This document shows positions 9,401-21,702 of a stretch of DNA of 64,000 nt, in pieces. The stretch spans positions 250,766 to 314,765 of the forward strand of contig PDUO01000021.1 in NCBI GenBank assembly GCA_003008705.1, written 5' to 3'. A program made the translations under genes and the position numbers. The notes beneath the pieces were generated by a model. The model was not told the DNA's origin and searched no databases. It worked only from the letters and a program-made list of their open reading frames with translations. The DNA is from Pezicula radicicola. Its lineage: Eukaryota; Ascomycota; Leotiomycetes; Helotiales; Dermateaceae. Within the stretch, counting starts at the first letter, position 1. Every line of letters begins with the position of its first letter.

Positions 9401-12400
9401 ATCGTATTTGTCTCATGTCAGAGTGACATGGCTCTTCCTCTGTGGCTCATGATTAATCATTCTGTCGACTCTGTCGAGTCTGTCGTATGCCTTTAAGGAT
9501 GTCCTCTACGACCAAAGCAGCTTAGGCGACGACTCGAGAAACAACCAGCCGCTGGAAAGGATATGATCGCGGCTGCAGCGTGAACATCGCTTCTGAAAGT
9601 AAATCTTGGCTACACCACCCACCACACAGACGCATGAGCACGCACCAGGAACAAATAATCTTATTCTGGGAATCCCTGTCCGGAGCCGAGAAAATGGAGA
9701 TGAGAGTGCGACCCTTCTTTCTTACCTACTTCGCCTCCACAAGCACCAACGATTGCTTCTACGAGGTACGACTCAACCAGTTTGAGATTCGGATGCGATG
9801 GATTTGAAAATGCTGCGTTCATCAAAACAACCTAGTTGTACCTCGGAGTACCTCACATAAAGAACTACTCGGTCAGTGCATACATGGCGTCACCCTGTAC
9901 TGCAAGCATTAGCATGGTATGTAGTGTAGTAGTCAGTACTGTACCTCTGTGAAAAGTGTGGAGAATACGTGCAACTTGTGGATTGGGGTTGCCTCCGAGT
10001 AACTGTGATTACTGACTACTGACGGTATTCCTGCTTGTCATGACAGTACCGTACCGTACCGTACATTAGTTAGTTAGGTAGAGTAGTATGTAAGCCGCCT
10101 GGGCATCGTGTGTCTGTTGCATCATCGCTGCTGCCCCTCGATCTGATCTTCAGCAATCGAGACTCATCGTGAAAAGCCTCGCGTCGATGCTAACAGTCCA
10201 ACAATGTCTGCCGACCTTTCTGAGTTCTGACTTTTGAATTGTGACAGAAAATATAAATAATATAAATATAATCATCACCATCACCATCGACTGGCGAGAG
10301 AGGCTCGTATGCCAATACCCCCCCAACTAACAAACATAGCCAGTAGCTATGCTGCCACCAACACCCTCTCGACCATTTGCTTGCGCTGCCTTCCTCCCAC
10401 GCCATTGATTCGGTCGACAAGGCTCTCCAGCTACCCTTGCCCCTCATATTCAAGCTCACCCTGGCCAGAGACATGGACGCCCTCTGATCACAGGCGGGCC
10501 TGTTGGGGTTCGACTTAGACGAAACGCCTCGCCCGCCCCATCAATGGTCATCATGGCAGTCCACATTATTTGCAAGAAGGCCCTCGAGTAAGTCACCCGC
10601 GACTGGACGAGCCTGTCGCTGGAGATAGTTGAAGCTCCGAACTAATGCTGAGGTGGGCGTTCACAAACGTCCAGATCAAGCGCCTTGCAGGAAGCGACTA
10701 AACCCTTGTACAGTCGTTCTTTGCGCAATTGCGCGTGCTTGGTGCAGTAGCTGGCTCGAGACGGAGCGAGTTCTAGCTACTGTTGGACCTAAGGCGCAGG
10801 ACTGTTTGACTAGCGCACGCCTCAGGGATTTAATGTGGTTGGGGTGTCCTTGACATGGTTGTGTATTAAAAGTATTTGTGGGCGACCTTTTTTCATCTGA
10901 ATAATAGAGTAATATTTCAGTTCAGGCTGAGAAGAGCGCGTGAGGCAGTTGATCAGTGAGTACGAGTGAATGCGAGAGTGTGTGTGTGAGTGAGTTGGGA
11001 GAGCCAAGGACCGAAGTCCAGGTAGTAGTGCCAACGGGAAAACACCAAGCCATGGTACGGTAATAAGGGACCTTCTGGAAAGTGCAACGCTGATTTGGGA
11101 ATTAATTCCAGAGATAAGTAGGTATCGTACAGTAGCAGTGTCAAGTAAGTTACTTGGTGATTCTTCTCTTCTACATTCTCATAGGCCAATTGGAAGTATC
11201 GATTGGACTGTACCTCCGTACAAATCAATCCCCCAGAGCCCTCGCCTGACTCGAAGGGCTTCCCATTTGTTGGTGGCGCCGACAAGCCCACATAAGCCCA
11301 CCCAGAACCCGCCTGTGAAAGAGCCCTGTACACCCTGTAGCTGGCCCCTAGCTGCCCCTAGCTGCCCCTCCACATTTCCACATTACGGAATCGGAAGAAT
11401 CGTAGCATCTGAAATCAAATCAATCAAATCCACCAAAGCAAATCTTCCAAGTTTCCCAGGCTTCTCGTTCGCTCGTTTGTGCATTTGAATAGTAATAATA
11501 GTAATAACAGGTCTTATGGGGACCCTTCTTGCTGCTCGCCCGCGCGCTTCTCTGCTCTGCTTTGGGACATCTTGTTTCGGTCCACTTAGAGGCTAATACA
11601 TTAATGCTCACCCACTACTCGTCCATCAGACGACGCTTCGCTCATGCTCACCCCATCCTCTGATGCTCATGCTCTCCACCATCATCCTCTGGGCCTGTCC
11701 TGCGTCTTGCTCTTGTCTCGTCTGCCTTCTTCCCTACCTCCTCCCTCTCTGCCAGGGCCCAGTCATCATGGCTAACCCATGCGCTCTGCCCAGCATCCCC
11801 ATCTCGATCCTAGCCCTGGTCATCCATGGCTGGCATGGTCCATTACTAACCGACTAACGTCTTACTTACTTTGGTACACGCCAGACCACATTCTTACTTC
11901 TCTGCTCCTCTAAAAATTTCAAAAAAGTGATTGATCGTTCCGTGGTCGCAGAAAGCGGAGCAGAAGCCGAATCCAAGCCTTGTCGTCTGCCTTCCCACTC
12001 AAGTGGCTGGAAGCTAGCTACCTCTCTTTTTTTTCCCTCCTCCTGCTTGCTGCTGGTGCTGGTGCTGTTGCTTGTTGCTTGTTGCGCTTGCATTGCTTGC
12101 ACATTGCCTTGCACACGCGCGCGCTGCCTCCCTCCCTTACCACTGACATTACACCACTCACTACTGACTGACGACGGGCCTAGTCAGACTATATAGGTCG
12201 AGACAGGACCCTGTGGAGATGGGAACTCCTCTCCTGCCTTGTCTTTTCCCAGTTATGATCAGACTATTCTCGGCGCCTTTCGTGCAGACTGCAGTCAGTG
12301 TGTTATGAGGGTATTGTATATTATTCAATTGAATACAAGAACACGAGGATAACGGTCTTTTTGGGTTGCCCATCTCTCGTGTCGTCACTCATATTCGTCC

Positions 12401-13126
12401 TTCGCTGTTTTACTATTATCAGCCTCATCGTCGTCCTCGTCGTCGTCCTCCTCCTCCTCCTCCTTCGGTCTATCAGTCCTATCAACCATCCGTCAATCCT
12501 CCCCTCGCTCGTCTGGTCTGGTCTGGTCTCGTCTCGTCTCGTCTCGTCTACTACATCTTTACATATTTGTTTGTTCGCTGTAATCCATTGCAGATACCCC
12601 CCCCAATTGGGTCGGGGCAGAAGAGAGATCTTTGCATTCGAGGAGTTCGGGCGGCCCATGTTGAATATTGCGATATCCATATTTATTCCTCTCCAAAAAA
12701 GATTCCTACGAAAAGCAATTCCTGTCCAATCCCATCCCGTCCAATCTTCGACGTCCTCGGTCAATTGAGGCTGAACCAGTTTGTACTGTTAATCCAAGTC
12801 AACCAAATAAATACCCCGCCCTCGTCCACTTTGCCGAACGACAAAAAACCGCACGTTCTCTGCAGGCCAATATACTTCCCGCCATCATAACCTTGGCATT
12901 CTGTAGCCAATTCCCCGTTCTATCATTAGGAAATATACACAATATTTCGACTGGCCTTGAGGGATTTCTGATCCGACACATGACCCAATTTCAAAGTCAT
13001 TTCGCCACCACGAGAAGAAAAGCCCGGACCGGCCTCCCGCCTGATCGTTAAGATCCTACATAACCCCAAAGTCGAACTTTGGGATATACTCTTCCCAGGA
13101 GGTCAAAAAAAATACATTGAGACGCC
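6402..13126. other. Long gene-poor block (6.7 kb)
   Basis: No ORF here shows a recognisable domain, and all are shorter than about 160 codons in low-complexity sequence. It is the shared upstream region of two divergent genes. It holds many GTAC-rich motifs (about 7270-7340, 8070-8150, 9840-9960, 10040-10090), simple repeats, and C/T-rich tracts near 11690-12110. A GGTTCAGTTGGTTGAG stretch at about 9268 mimics a tRNA A box, but no tRNA folds around it. Long regulatory DNA or an unannotated noncoding RNA is possible. Confidence 0.45.
12416..12550 (+). repeat. Microsatellites (GTC/CTC)n and (TCTGG/TCTCG)n
   Basis: A trinucleotide tract of gtcctc/gtcgtc/cctcct type (about 12428-12465) is followed by pentanucleotide arrays tctgg x3 and tctcg x4 at about 12511-12548. 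They lie in the presumed promoter or leader of the polysaccharide synthase gene. Confidence 0.75.
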
Positions 13127-14967
13127 ATGGCCCCTTTTTCATACCTCGACCACTTAAATGCGTGGCAGTGGACATGGCTGGTGATGTTGTACGTATCCTC
13201 CATTTCGTAATAGTATCCCAATAATTCTCAAAAGTATATTTGTTTGTTTGGTTTGGTTTGATTTTGATCGTTTTTTTTTTTTTTTGTTTTTTGTTGTACC
13301 TGAAAATTGCATCTCGATCAATTTTTTCTCCAGGGTCATCGTGACTGACGTTAGCTCTGTTACACAGCGTCCACCGATATCTCCGACTCATTTTTAACTG
13401 CATAAGCCACTGGACGTACAAGTCCGTGCCAATCCCAGAGAACCCCAACTTTACGTCGAAGGATGTGACAGTCATTATTCCGACAATCCACAATGACTTT
13501 GTTGAACTGACCGACTCCCTCAAGAGTATCCTCGCTTGCCACCCATACGAGCTCCTCTTGGTGACCACGTGGGATAAATACGATGGACTAGTCAAGTTTA
13601 CAAAGTCCCTAGAGGCACCAAACATCCGAGTCTTCCAAGTACCCATTGCGAACAAGCGGATACAAGTCTGTGAGGCTATTCCCAAAGTCAAGACTCGCAT
13701 CACTATCATGGCGGATGACGATGTCACGTGGCCACGACACATCCTCCCTTGGCTCCTGGCGCCCTTTGAGGATGAGAGGATAGGCGGAGTAGGCCCCTGT
13801 CAACGAGTCAAGCGAGTGCGGTCGGGAAATCCCATTTCAGCACGTATCTACAACTGGTTGGGGGCGGCTTATATCGAGCGCCGTAACTTTGAGATCTCGG
13901 CTACCCATGGTATCGATGGAGGTACCTCATGCATGTCTGGACGTACATGCGCCTTTCGATCCGAGATCCTTAGGAGTGCAGATTTCTTAGAGGGTTTCAA
14001 GACGGAGAGATGGGGCAGATTCCAGCTGAATGCTGACGACGACAACTTTGTCACGAGGTGGCTTGTTAGTCACCAGTGGAAGACCTGGATTCAGTATAAT
14101 CCACAATGTGAGATTGAGACGACGCTGGAGAATAACCCATTATTCTTGAACCAGTGTCTGCGATGGGCGAGAAGCAACTGGAGAAGTAACTTTACGAGTC
14201 TTGTTACGGAGAGGTATGTTTGGAGGTAAGTCTATGCACAGTGCCTCCTCAGTCGCCACCCACATACTAATATTTTTCATGACAGCCAGCAACCATGGTC
14301 AACATACGCCCTCCACATTGCAACCTTCACCTCGTTAGCCTTCGTCACCGATCCTCTCATCATATTCGTCACCCACAAGGCTGTCCAGGAATTCAGCCTC
14401 GCTTACCAACAATATGCCATGACTGTCTTTCTAGTCTTCATGTTCTTCACCAAAGTCGTGAAGCTAGTTGGGCTCTTTGTCTGTGAGCCATCCGACATCA
14501 TGTTCTTGCCTGTGTCCATTCTTTTTGGATACTTCCATGGCCTCATTAAGCTCTGGGCTCTAGCTACACTACGAGTGGTAATTTAATCCTCCTACTTTGA
14601 TATCTCAAGGACAACAGATCTAACAAAAATAAAATAGACATCATGGGGCTCTCGGGCAGATGGCGACGCCAACGATAGCGCAAGAATGGCACCACGAGCC
14701 CGGCGCAGCGAATCCATCACGCTCCCACCAGGCAACCACCCGAGCCTGATTCGCTTCAACAACGAAAAGTCGGAAAAAGCATCCTTTGAGAGCGATTCAA
14801 CAGCCGTCGAAGAATTCCACGATGCCACCTCAGATTCAGATACCTGCTCCAATGCGGGCTCATCTTCCTCGGAAGACTCACAAGATTCGAACGAAACATA
14901 TAATGATTCGTACTCGGATTCTCCTGATGAGTTGGTGCTGGAGGGGATAGATGATCATGGACGCTAG
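13127..14967 (+). CDS. CPS1: Cps1-type polysaccharide synthase (glycosyltransferase family 2)
   Basis: Exons are 13127-13188, 13368-14225, 14286-14577 and 14638-14967; all junctions keep frame and give 513 aa. This is a membrane-embedded processive family 2 glycosyltransferase related to the hyaluronan/capsule synthase-like Cps1 proteins of fungi, likely making a cell-wall or capsular polysaccharide from a nucleotide sugar. Visible are an N-terminal membrane helix (WQWTWLVM), VTVIIPT opening the GT-A fold, MADDDVTWP with the DxD metal site (137-139), GGTSCMSGRT, NADDDNFVTRW with the probable catalytic Asp, and QCLRW (the QxxRW motif, about 285). Several C-terminal membrane helices follow (IATFTSLAFVTDPLIIF, MTVFLVFMFFTKVV, LFGYFHGLIKLWALA). 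The last exon adds a very acidic Ser-rich cytosolic tail with potential CK2 sites. Intron 1 ends after a clear CTGAC branch site. The exact product sugar cannot be read from sequence. Confidence 0.92.
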
Positions 14968-15396
14968 TGCAGCATTAGTCCTTTGATATCTCTTTCCCTT
15001 CTACCGTCTCCATCATCCCTTGGTCTTGGGTACTTCCAACCCCTCGATCTCTCGATACTACCTTTATGATTCTATGACGGACAATACGAATGATGTTTTG
15101 GGATTTTGGGTTTTCGCACAGCGCATAGTACTGTAATCTGGCAGGCAACCTTGCAGCGGATTTGGTTTTTTTTGGCGCCGGCGGGCACATGTTTTGCGAA
15201 TTCTTCTGCTTTCTGCTTCTTTTTGGGTTGCACCATAGCATTGCGGTTCACAATACCTTGCGGTTGAAACAGCACGCAAGGTACACATGATCTTTGTATT
15301 TGTCTATCATTGCTTGGGTCCTATTTCTATCCATTCCTCCTTCTTTCTTTGAGCAACAAAAAAGTTAGGGCTGGTTGGGTAGTATATATGTGTGGT

Positions 15397-15415
15397 GGGT
15401 GGGTGGGTGGTTGGG
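15397..15415 (+). other. G-quadruplex-capable tract
   Basis: GGGTGGGTGGGTGGTTGGG contains four G3 runs with loops of 1, 1 and 4 bases, a classical G4 pattern. It lies about 430 bp past the polysaccharide synthase stop on the same strand. This is seen directly as a pattern; formation in vivo is not shown. Confidence 0.6.
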
Positions 15416-18400
15416 TGGTTGGCTGGGCAAAGACTGTGGTTTTCTCATCCTAAAAACTTGTGCTTGGGAGGAATTTTGATATCAAATTTTTCTTGTTTCA
15501 ATCTCATCTCATCTGTGAAAAAGAAAAGAGAACAGTCTCAAATGGGAGGAGGTAGTTTCGAAGTATTTCTGGGTTACTCGGAGGAATAGGGTAATTTTTC
15601 CTTTCTTGGGCTTATTTTCTATTCCGTCTTTATAGACTGAGGGGTGTGGTCTTTTTCTTCAAGACCTTCCAAAATCTTTATAGGTAGATGCTTGGGGCAA
15701 GGCAAAAACCATCTATTAGATGAATATGAATATGAAAGAATTAATTACCCTTCGAAAGAGTTCTCCAATCTGTTTTCCAATCCAAGATTCAATTCCACAG
15801 TGGAACTCTCCCCATATCCATTGAGTCCTCTGAAACTTCAACAAGAATCCTCCATCGAGATTTTTTTTTTTTTTTTTGCCAGCGTTGCACTTTCACTTGC
15901 GTGCCTGCAAAATATGACGGCACAGCACCCCACCACACCAAACCACAAACCCATTCTTCCTTCCACCAGGGTACAGTAACTGCACAGAGTACAGCTGTAC
16001 GGTACAGGGTCACCATACGCATGTAACACACCATACCAACAAGCACGACAAGCCTACCATCAGTCCCAAGCCTCCCTCGCATCATCTATTGATCGCATCT
16101 GTACTCCTACATACATTATCGCATCCTCCAGCATGGGCCGTAATCATCTTCTCCTAAATAGGTAAACCCTGCACAACATCCGCCGCATGTTTCCATGTTG
16201 GTGCTTATCCTCGTACGCTTTCAGAACGTCGTGGCTGTTTCCTACTCTATCCCACTCCGCATATAGATGCATAAATATATAGTAAACGAGCATAAATTAC
16301 CAAAAGGAGTAGTTGATTTTAAAGTGCTTAATGCTGCATAAATAACGAGATGCATATATGTACTTCGTAATGTGGGATGAAGGGAAGGTTGTGGGCATGG
16401 CATGGCGTGGCATCCACGAGCATCCCACTAATGCTAACCCTACAAACCCTGCAAGCCATGGCTTCTTTGATAATGTGGTGCAGTAGTGGTGGTGCATCAG
16501 CACCAGAACCAGCCAGTTGTGTGTATTTTGCATAATATGTACTGTACTGCCATGTATGCACGTTCTACAGAAAAGAGTTATCCCACCAACCTAGGTATGG
16601 TACGTATTGATGTATGCATCCTACGAAAGGTACGGAGGTACTATTCTAAGAAAACATCGGACGGAATAAAATGATTCAAACCCCATTGTTTACTTTTCTA
16701 TGGAAAAACTTTTTTGAATCTTAGGGACCGTATATGAAATAGCATTAGGAAAGATATCTACATATATTCCTCCGCGTTTTCACTTTTTGCCGAATTAAAA
16801 AATTCATGCAAGAGAAAAGAAATCCACCATATACAAAAGAAAAACGGTAAATGTACCTCCGAAAACACACTTACCGAGTATGATGAGGTGATAGGTACAG
16901 TATTTTACTCCGTCACCATTACAAAGAAATGATATATCATATCAATAACATCATCGTTCGATATGTTTCCGTTCCACTTCCCTTCTTCCCCGAGGTTTCC
17001 AGTAGAGTACTCCATACGGTAGTTCTTTCGTTCAATCCGTCTCATACTCCTTTCTCCGTAAACGGAGTCCAGAAGAAATCTACATGAATTATTCTTTTTC
17101 ATGATTTCTATTTTCATTTTTTGGTGTTCCGCTCTTTTGGGAGGCTTTTGTCGTATAATCCGTATTTAGGCGCGGCTGAGAGGTCTTACATTTACGTTTA
17201 TTTGTTTACTTGTGCTTATTGTTGACATTATTGCTTGGTGTCTTGTTCTTAATCTGATTTTTAAGGGGAATAGGTACCTAGTATACTACTGTTTGTATTC
17301 CTACTCCTCTAGTTTTCTTTTAGTCTTACAAAGTACATATAAGTGAGTACAGAACCAACCGGAGCTTTTACTCGCTCCACCAATTTTGGACCCAAAAAGT
17401 TCTAGTGAGTACCTTATTTCGTACCTTGGGTACTGTACCTTAGGTACTGTACTTTTTACCGTACCCGTACCATAGTTGAAATTCCATGGTATGAAAGTAT
17501 ATCAATCAACCTTTACTTACTCCGTAACCCAAGGGTTTCTTGTAAAAAATAATAAAAATAGAAGTATAATACAAGTACCAGAGGAGAAACGAAGCTTACA
17601 TCTGCAATACGATACAATTGTTCTTTCCAACAAGTTACATGCGTATGTACGATCTCGGTTCTATCCGCCTATAAATGTCCTAGGTACAGCGGTACCGTCC
17701 TCAGATTTTGCCCTCGAACTACTACTAGGAAGTTGCCATACTTAGTTCAAACTAAGGCAATCTAGATTTTACCTACTTTTCGTTGATGTACTTAAGATGT
17801 AGTGTCGGCAAGTAGCGCGTCAAGAAAAGTATAATATGTGTAGCAAGCAAGCCACACCTTGTCGATAGACGCCGAAGCTAAATTAGAGAGATGGACTAAA
17901 GGGGAGCAGAGTTTGGGGCTAGGAATTATGCAGAGACGGAGGGAAATTGGAAGGAATTATCCTTTTCCGAGGTGGGATTTCACATGTTTTTTTTCTTTCC
18001 CGTATGGCACGATTCAGCCTAGGAGTATTGTTTTTTGGCAGCTGATAATCTAGGATGGTTTTGTAGATTCTAGGGCATTTGGAGATCGTCAGATATTTGA
18101 AGGTTGGATGTTTCTCTCAAGTCTCTAACAGTATTGCTTGTTGGTTTATCCCACCTCTGTTAGGTACTCGAAGGAGAGAGAAGGGAGGATATAAACCCCC
18201 ACTATACCCCGCCTTAATCCATTACATCATATCGCTTTGTACCAAGTACAACAAAAAGAGAATCTCTAAGTAGAACAATTGAAACAAAATAAAAAGCACA
18301 AAACAAAAATACCTAACTCCTAACAACACCATCCTGAAAAGTACCTAAAACTACGCTAGTACACACACATGTCCCATCTCCGTACTTTAACCCTTAAATA

Positions 18401-19735
18401 AGCGAGACACAGACTAACGAAATAGCTTAGAACCTAAACAAGGACAAGGACTTTAAACACCTTACTATAGTGATTTGCCACTTATAATAGTAAGCATAGC
18501 TAGACTCGATTAGAAGGGACCTGCATATAGATTTACTTTCCACTATTTACCCGACATGCTTACCTACCCTACCTTTCACGTGCTTTCCTTCTAACTAATG
18601 CAATGCTGTACATTAACTATATTACAGTACTTAACATTCTAACACATTAACACTAAGAGAGACAGGAATATCCATGTATATATCATGCAAAAAGCCGGTT
18701 TGGTATAGATTCTAGATTAATTGTCTTTGTATTTTTAATTGTTGTAGTAAGAAATAGTTTCCAATGTGTATTTTTATTTGATTACTGTACTGTGGTGACC
18801 GCTTGCAACTAAATGTATTTTAATAAATAAGAGTAAGAACTAGGTAGTAATAGACTTTGAAAGGCTTTATTTTGCTTCGTTTCTAAGGAGTACTCGTACG
18901 TTTACTTTTCTTTAGCATTGTATTATAAGTAAGAGGAGATATCGGCAAGTACTAGTAACAGAAACCAGTATAGATAGAGTAAGGTGGGGTTGTGAACTAA
19001 GTAGGCTATTAGCATGCTTCCTTAACTAAGTGCGGTACCTGTTAATACAAACTTACCCAAACAAAAAGGCCCGAGGACCAAGTATTGTATGGTACAGTAG
19101 TCAGAAACCTTACGTTTTTAAGGTTCAGCCCGAGTCGTGCAAGGTCATATGGCCCTTCCCACCATCTTTCGTACAGTAGTAATGTTCATACAGTAGTTCG
19201 TCGGTCAGCCCTTACGCCCCTCGCTTATTACGCACATCAGAAGGGTCTAGAATCCCTCTAGTTCCTACTATACTTTTAGAGTTCAAGATCTTCAGATGTA
19301 TAGCCGGTAGAGATACAAGGGTTTTAAGTGGTGGGCTTGCGAGGGTTACTGAATCATTGGACCTTTTCACTACCCTATTTTAGTTAATGTTGTGGTTGGG
19401 TACAGTAAGAAAGATCGGATATTTTTTTCGTTACTATAGTTGTTTTTTTGCATGTGTTTTGGTAACTACTGTACCTAGTTTAGGGACAGACTTTGAAACG
19501 AGCTCACCAAGGTTGACGGACAAGATGAGACAACTTTTCATTAGTATGCTTTGCGCTGCTCTGTGTTTTTCTGTTCTGATTCATTTCTGGTTCATTTCTG
19601 ATTCAGTATTGCACATGAAATTTCTCACTGTCAATGACTAAATGAATACATCTCTGAGTCGATTAGTCAAACGGGACATGTTCCATACCTACCTAGTAAG
19701 TAAGTATACGCATAAAAATCCCTCAACAATTACCT

Positions 19736-20082
19736 ATGTATCCAGCGCCATCCTCAGATCCAAAACACTCCGAACCTATAGCTCCAATCCCCTTCAATCA
19801 ATACGAAATACCAACAACTCTAAAGCAAAACAAAACTCACATAATCATCCCCACCACCAAACCCACCAAACCCCCATCACCACACCAAAGCCTTCAACCC
19901 TTATCCAGGATCTCGTATTCCGCACACCGCACCAAGGTAAATTGTAGGTGACACAAAAGCACACCTACATCGACGATCCATCCGAAATCGCCCTACCAGG
20001 GCCTCCCAAAATCCCAGATTCCCGAAATAGTGAACTTCCCAAGTTTCCAACAACTCCTGTATGTACGTTCAACGTAATGTGA
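19736..20082 (+). pseudogene. Possible broken small gene, Pro/Ser/His-rich
   Basis: An ATG frame (19736-19951) reads a proline-rich peptide with IPFNQYEIPTTLKQNKTHII near its middle. Coding-like sequence then continues in another frame from about 19960 (YIDDPSEIALPGPPKIPDS) to a stop at 20080-20082. No plausible intron joins them: the only GT-AG pair between them is 23 nt. It may be a frameshifted remnant or simple chance in C-rich DNA. No family recognised. Confidence 0.2.
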
Positions 20083-21145
20083 TGTAAAGTGATGTGATTG
20101 TGTAACCTGCAACGGCTTTATTTCCTTTTTTTCTTTCTAAGGTAGGTACGGAACTGTACCTACACTAATTCACCTTTATCAATGAACTAAGGTAGGTAAC
20201 GTCTGCTAGCCTCATTCATAATATTCAGCACTTATTCATTTCTTTTTCAATTAAGTAAGTTACTTACCAAGTAAAGTATCATTCAAGTATCTATACCTAC
20301 ATCTCAGAATAAAAAACCGCTGATAAATAACGTTAAACCATGAACTATTTATTCCTAAACGAGTAATAATACATTTCCTAACCTGCCCGAAGCCACGCAA
20401 TTCAACCTTGCAAATAACACGCCACATGAAAACATCGCGTTACTTCACTCAACATAACCATACATACCTACATAATAATTTACTATAACAAAAATAAAAG
20501 AAAAAAACCCACCACACCTCGTTAAGGCTTCAAAACTTTCAAGACTTCCAAAAAAAATTTAAAATTCGCGTACTATATCTACATAGAGTAGCTACTGCAT
20601 CTTACATGTCTGTCTCACATTTCGTGCATCAACACCAACACTAATCATCAATATCAAACTAGTAAAAGTATATCGAGAAATAGCAACAGCTGACATCTGC
20701 TAAGCTTACTTTACTTACCACATTTACCCTTTCGTGCATTTCCCTTCCCCATTATTATTTCCAACAAAACTTATGGGGTACGTACGGAAAGTACAAGTCG
20801 CCAAAACAAGTCAAGTCGTCAAAAAAAGATAAAAATATGTACTGCACCAGTTATAGATGTGAATTTTCAGCTCAGCACATCACTTTCGTCCAAATAAGGT
20901 AAATCCAACATATCATTTCCATCCGGCACCAACACGAACCCCCTTGTAGCTCTTCCCACCCAACACCAAACCCACACCACACCCCTTCCCAACCCAACCC
21001 CTTCTCACACCACCCACACATTATACAAACGTACCCACCCCGGGTTATACCACACACCATGCACGAATTCTTCAAAACAGTATAGTCGATACCCGTAGAT
21101 ACGAATCTTGGAACGAGGGTGTGGTGCACGACATCATCTGGCCTA

Positions 21146-21199
21146 CCATCCTTACACCATCCCTACATCATCCCTACATCATCCCTACACCATCCCTAG
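21146..21199 (+). repeat. 12-bp tandem repeat
   Basis: About 4.5 copies of a catccctacatc unit, with catccctacacc variants at the ends. Confidence 0.75.
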
Positions 21200-21702
21200 A
21201 AACCCATCCCTTACGTTGGTGGCTTTGTCTCTCTCCCGGTCCCCTATTCCCCAAACGTGCATACATGCATGAGATTTCGGTGGAGGTTGACCGAACCACC
21301 AACCGGTTATAAAACTGCCGCTGCTGACTGTGACGGAGTATGTACTCTACTTAGTATAGACGAAAGCTGTTATTACATATGCTTCGTATACCCAACGAAA
21401 GAGAGAGGAAATATGATAGAAATTGATGAGTGACGAGAATGTAAATTCTTTTGGACAGGGGAAGAAGAAGTTGGTTGTTGAAAATACAAAAGTGAGGGTG
21501 AGGGATCTGCGATGAAGATTGAGGCAGCTGGGTCTAGATCGGGATCCCGGATGCGGAAATTTTGGAGTGTCCGTTATCATATAGATGCTGAGCTGATGAT
21601 GCTTATCATGTGCAATAGATAGATACATAATGCCTAAGAATATTGCCATCAAATCGTAACTTCGTAGATATCGTGATGACCTTCAAGCTTCTGCATCTTT
21701 AT

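Larger units (their letters stand above)
14968..21702. other. Second gene-poor block (6.7 kb)
   Basis: AT-rich, dense in TTAC/GTAC motifs, with no convincing gene. The strongest GTAC cluster is at about 17405-17475. Poly-T and poly-pyrimidine tracts occur near 15860. At about 19736-20082 a coding-looking but broken stretch is described separately. C-rich, Pro/His-poor-complexity sequence lies near 20930-21010. Confidence 0.45.

Noticed and set aside
10953..11488. Overlapping ORFs of about 115-125 codons on both strands
   Set aside because: Low-complexity sequence, both strands equally open, no motif; these look like chance frames.
12298..12890. ORFs of 147-174 codons over microsatellite DNA
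   Set aside because: They translate the CTC/TCTCG repeats and overlap on both strands; no family features.
13426..13430. Start of the polysaccharide synthase at the first codon of the long ORF
   Set aside because: It is a GTG inside the conserved domain; the upstream exon from ATG 13127 restores the expected N-terminus.
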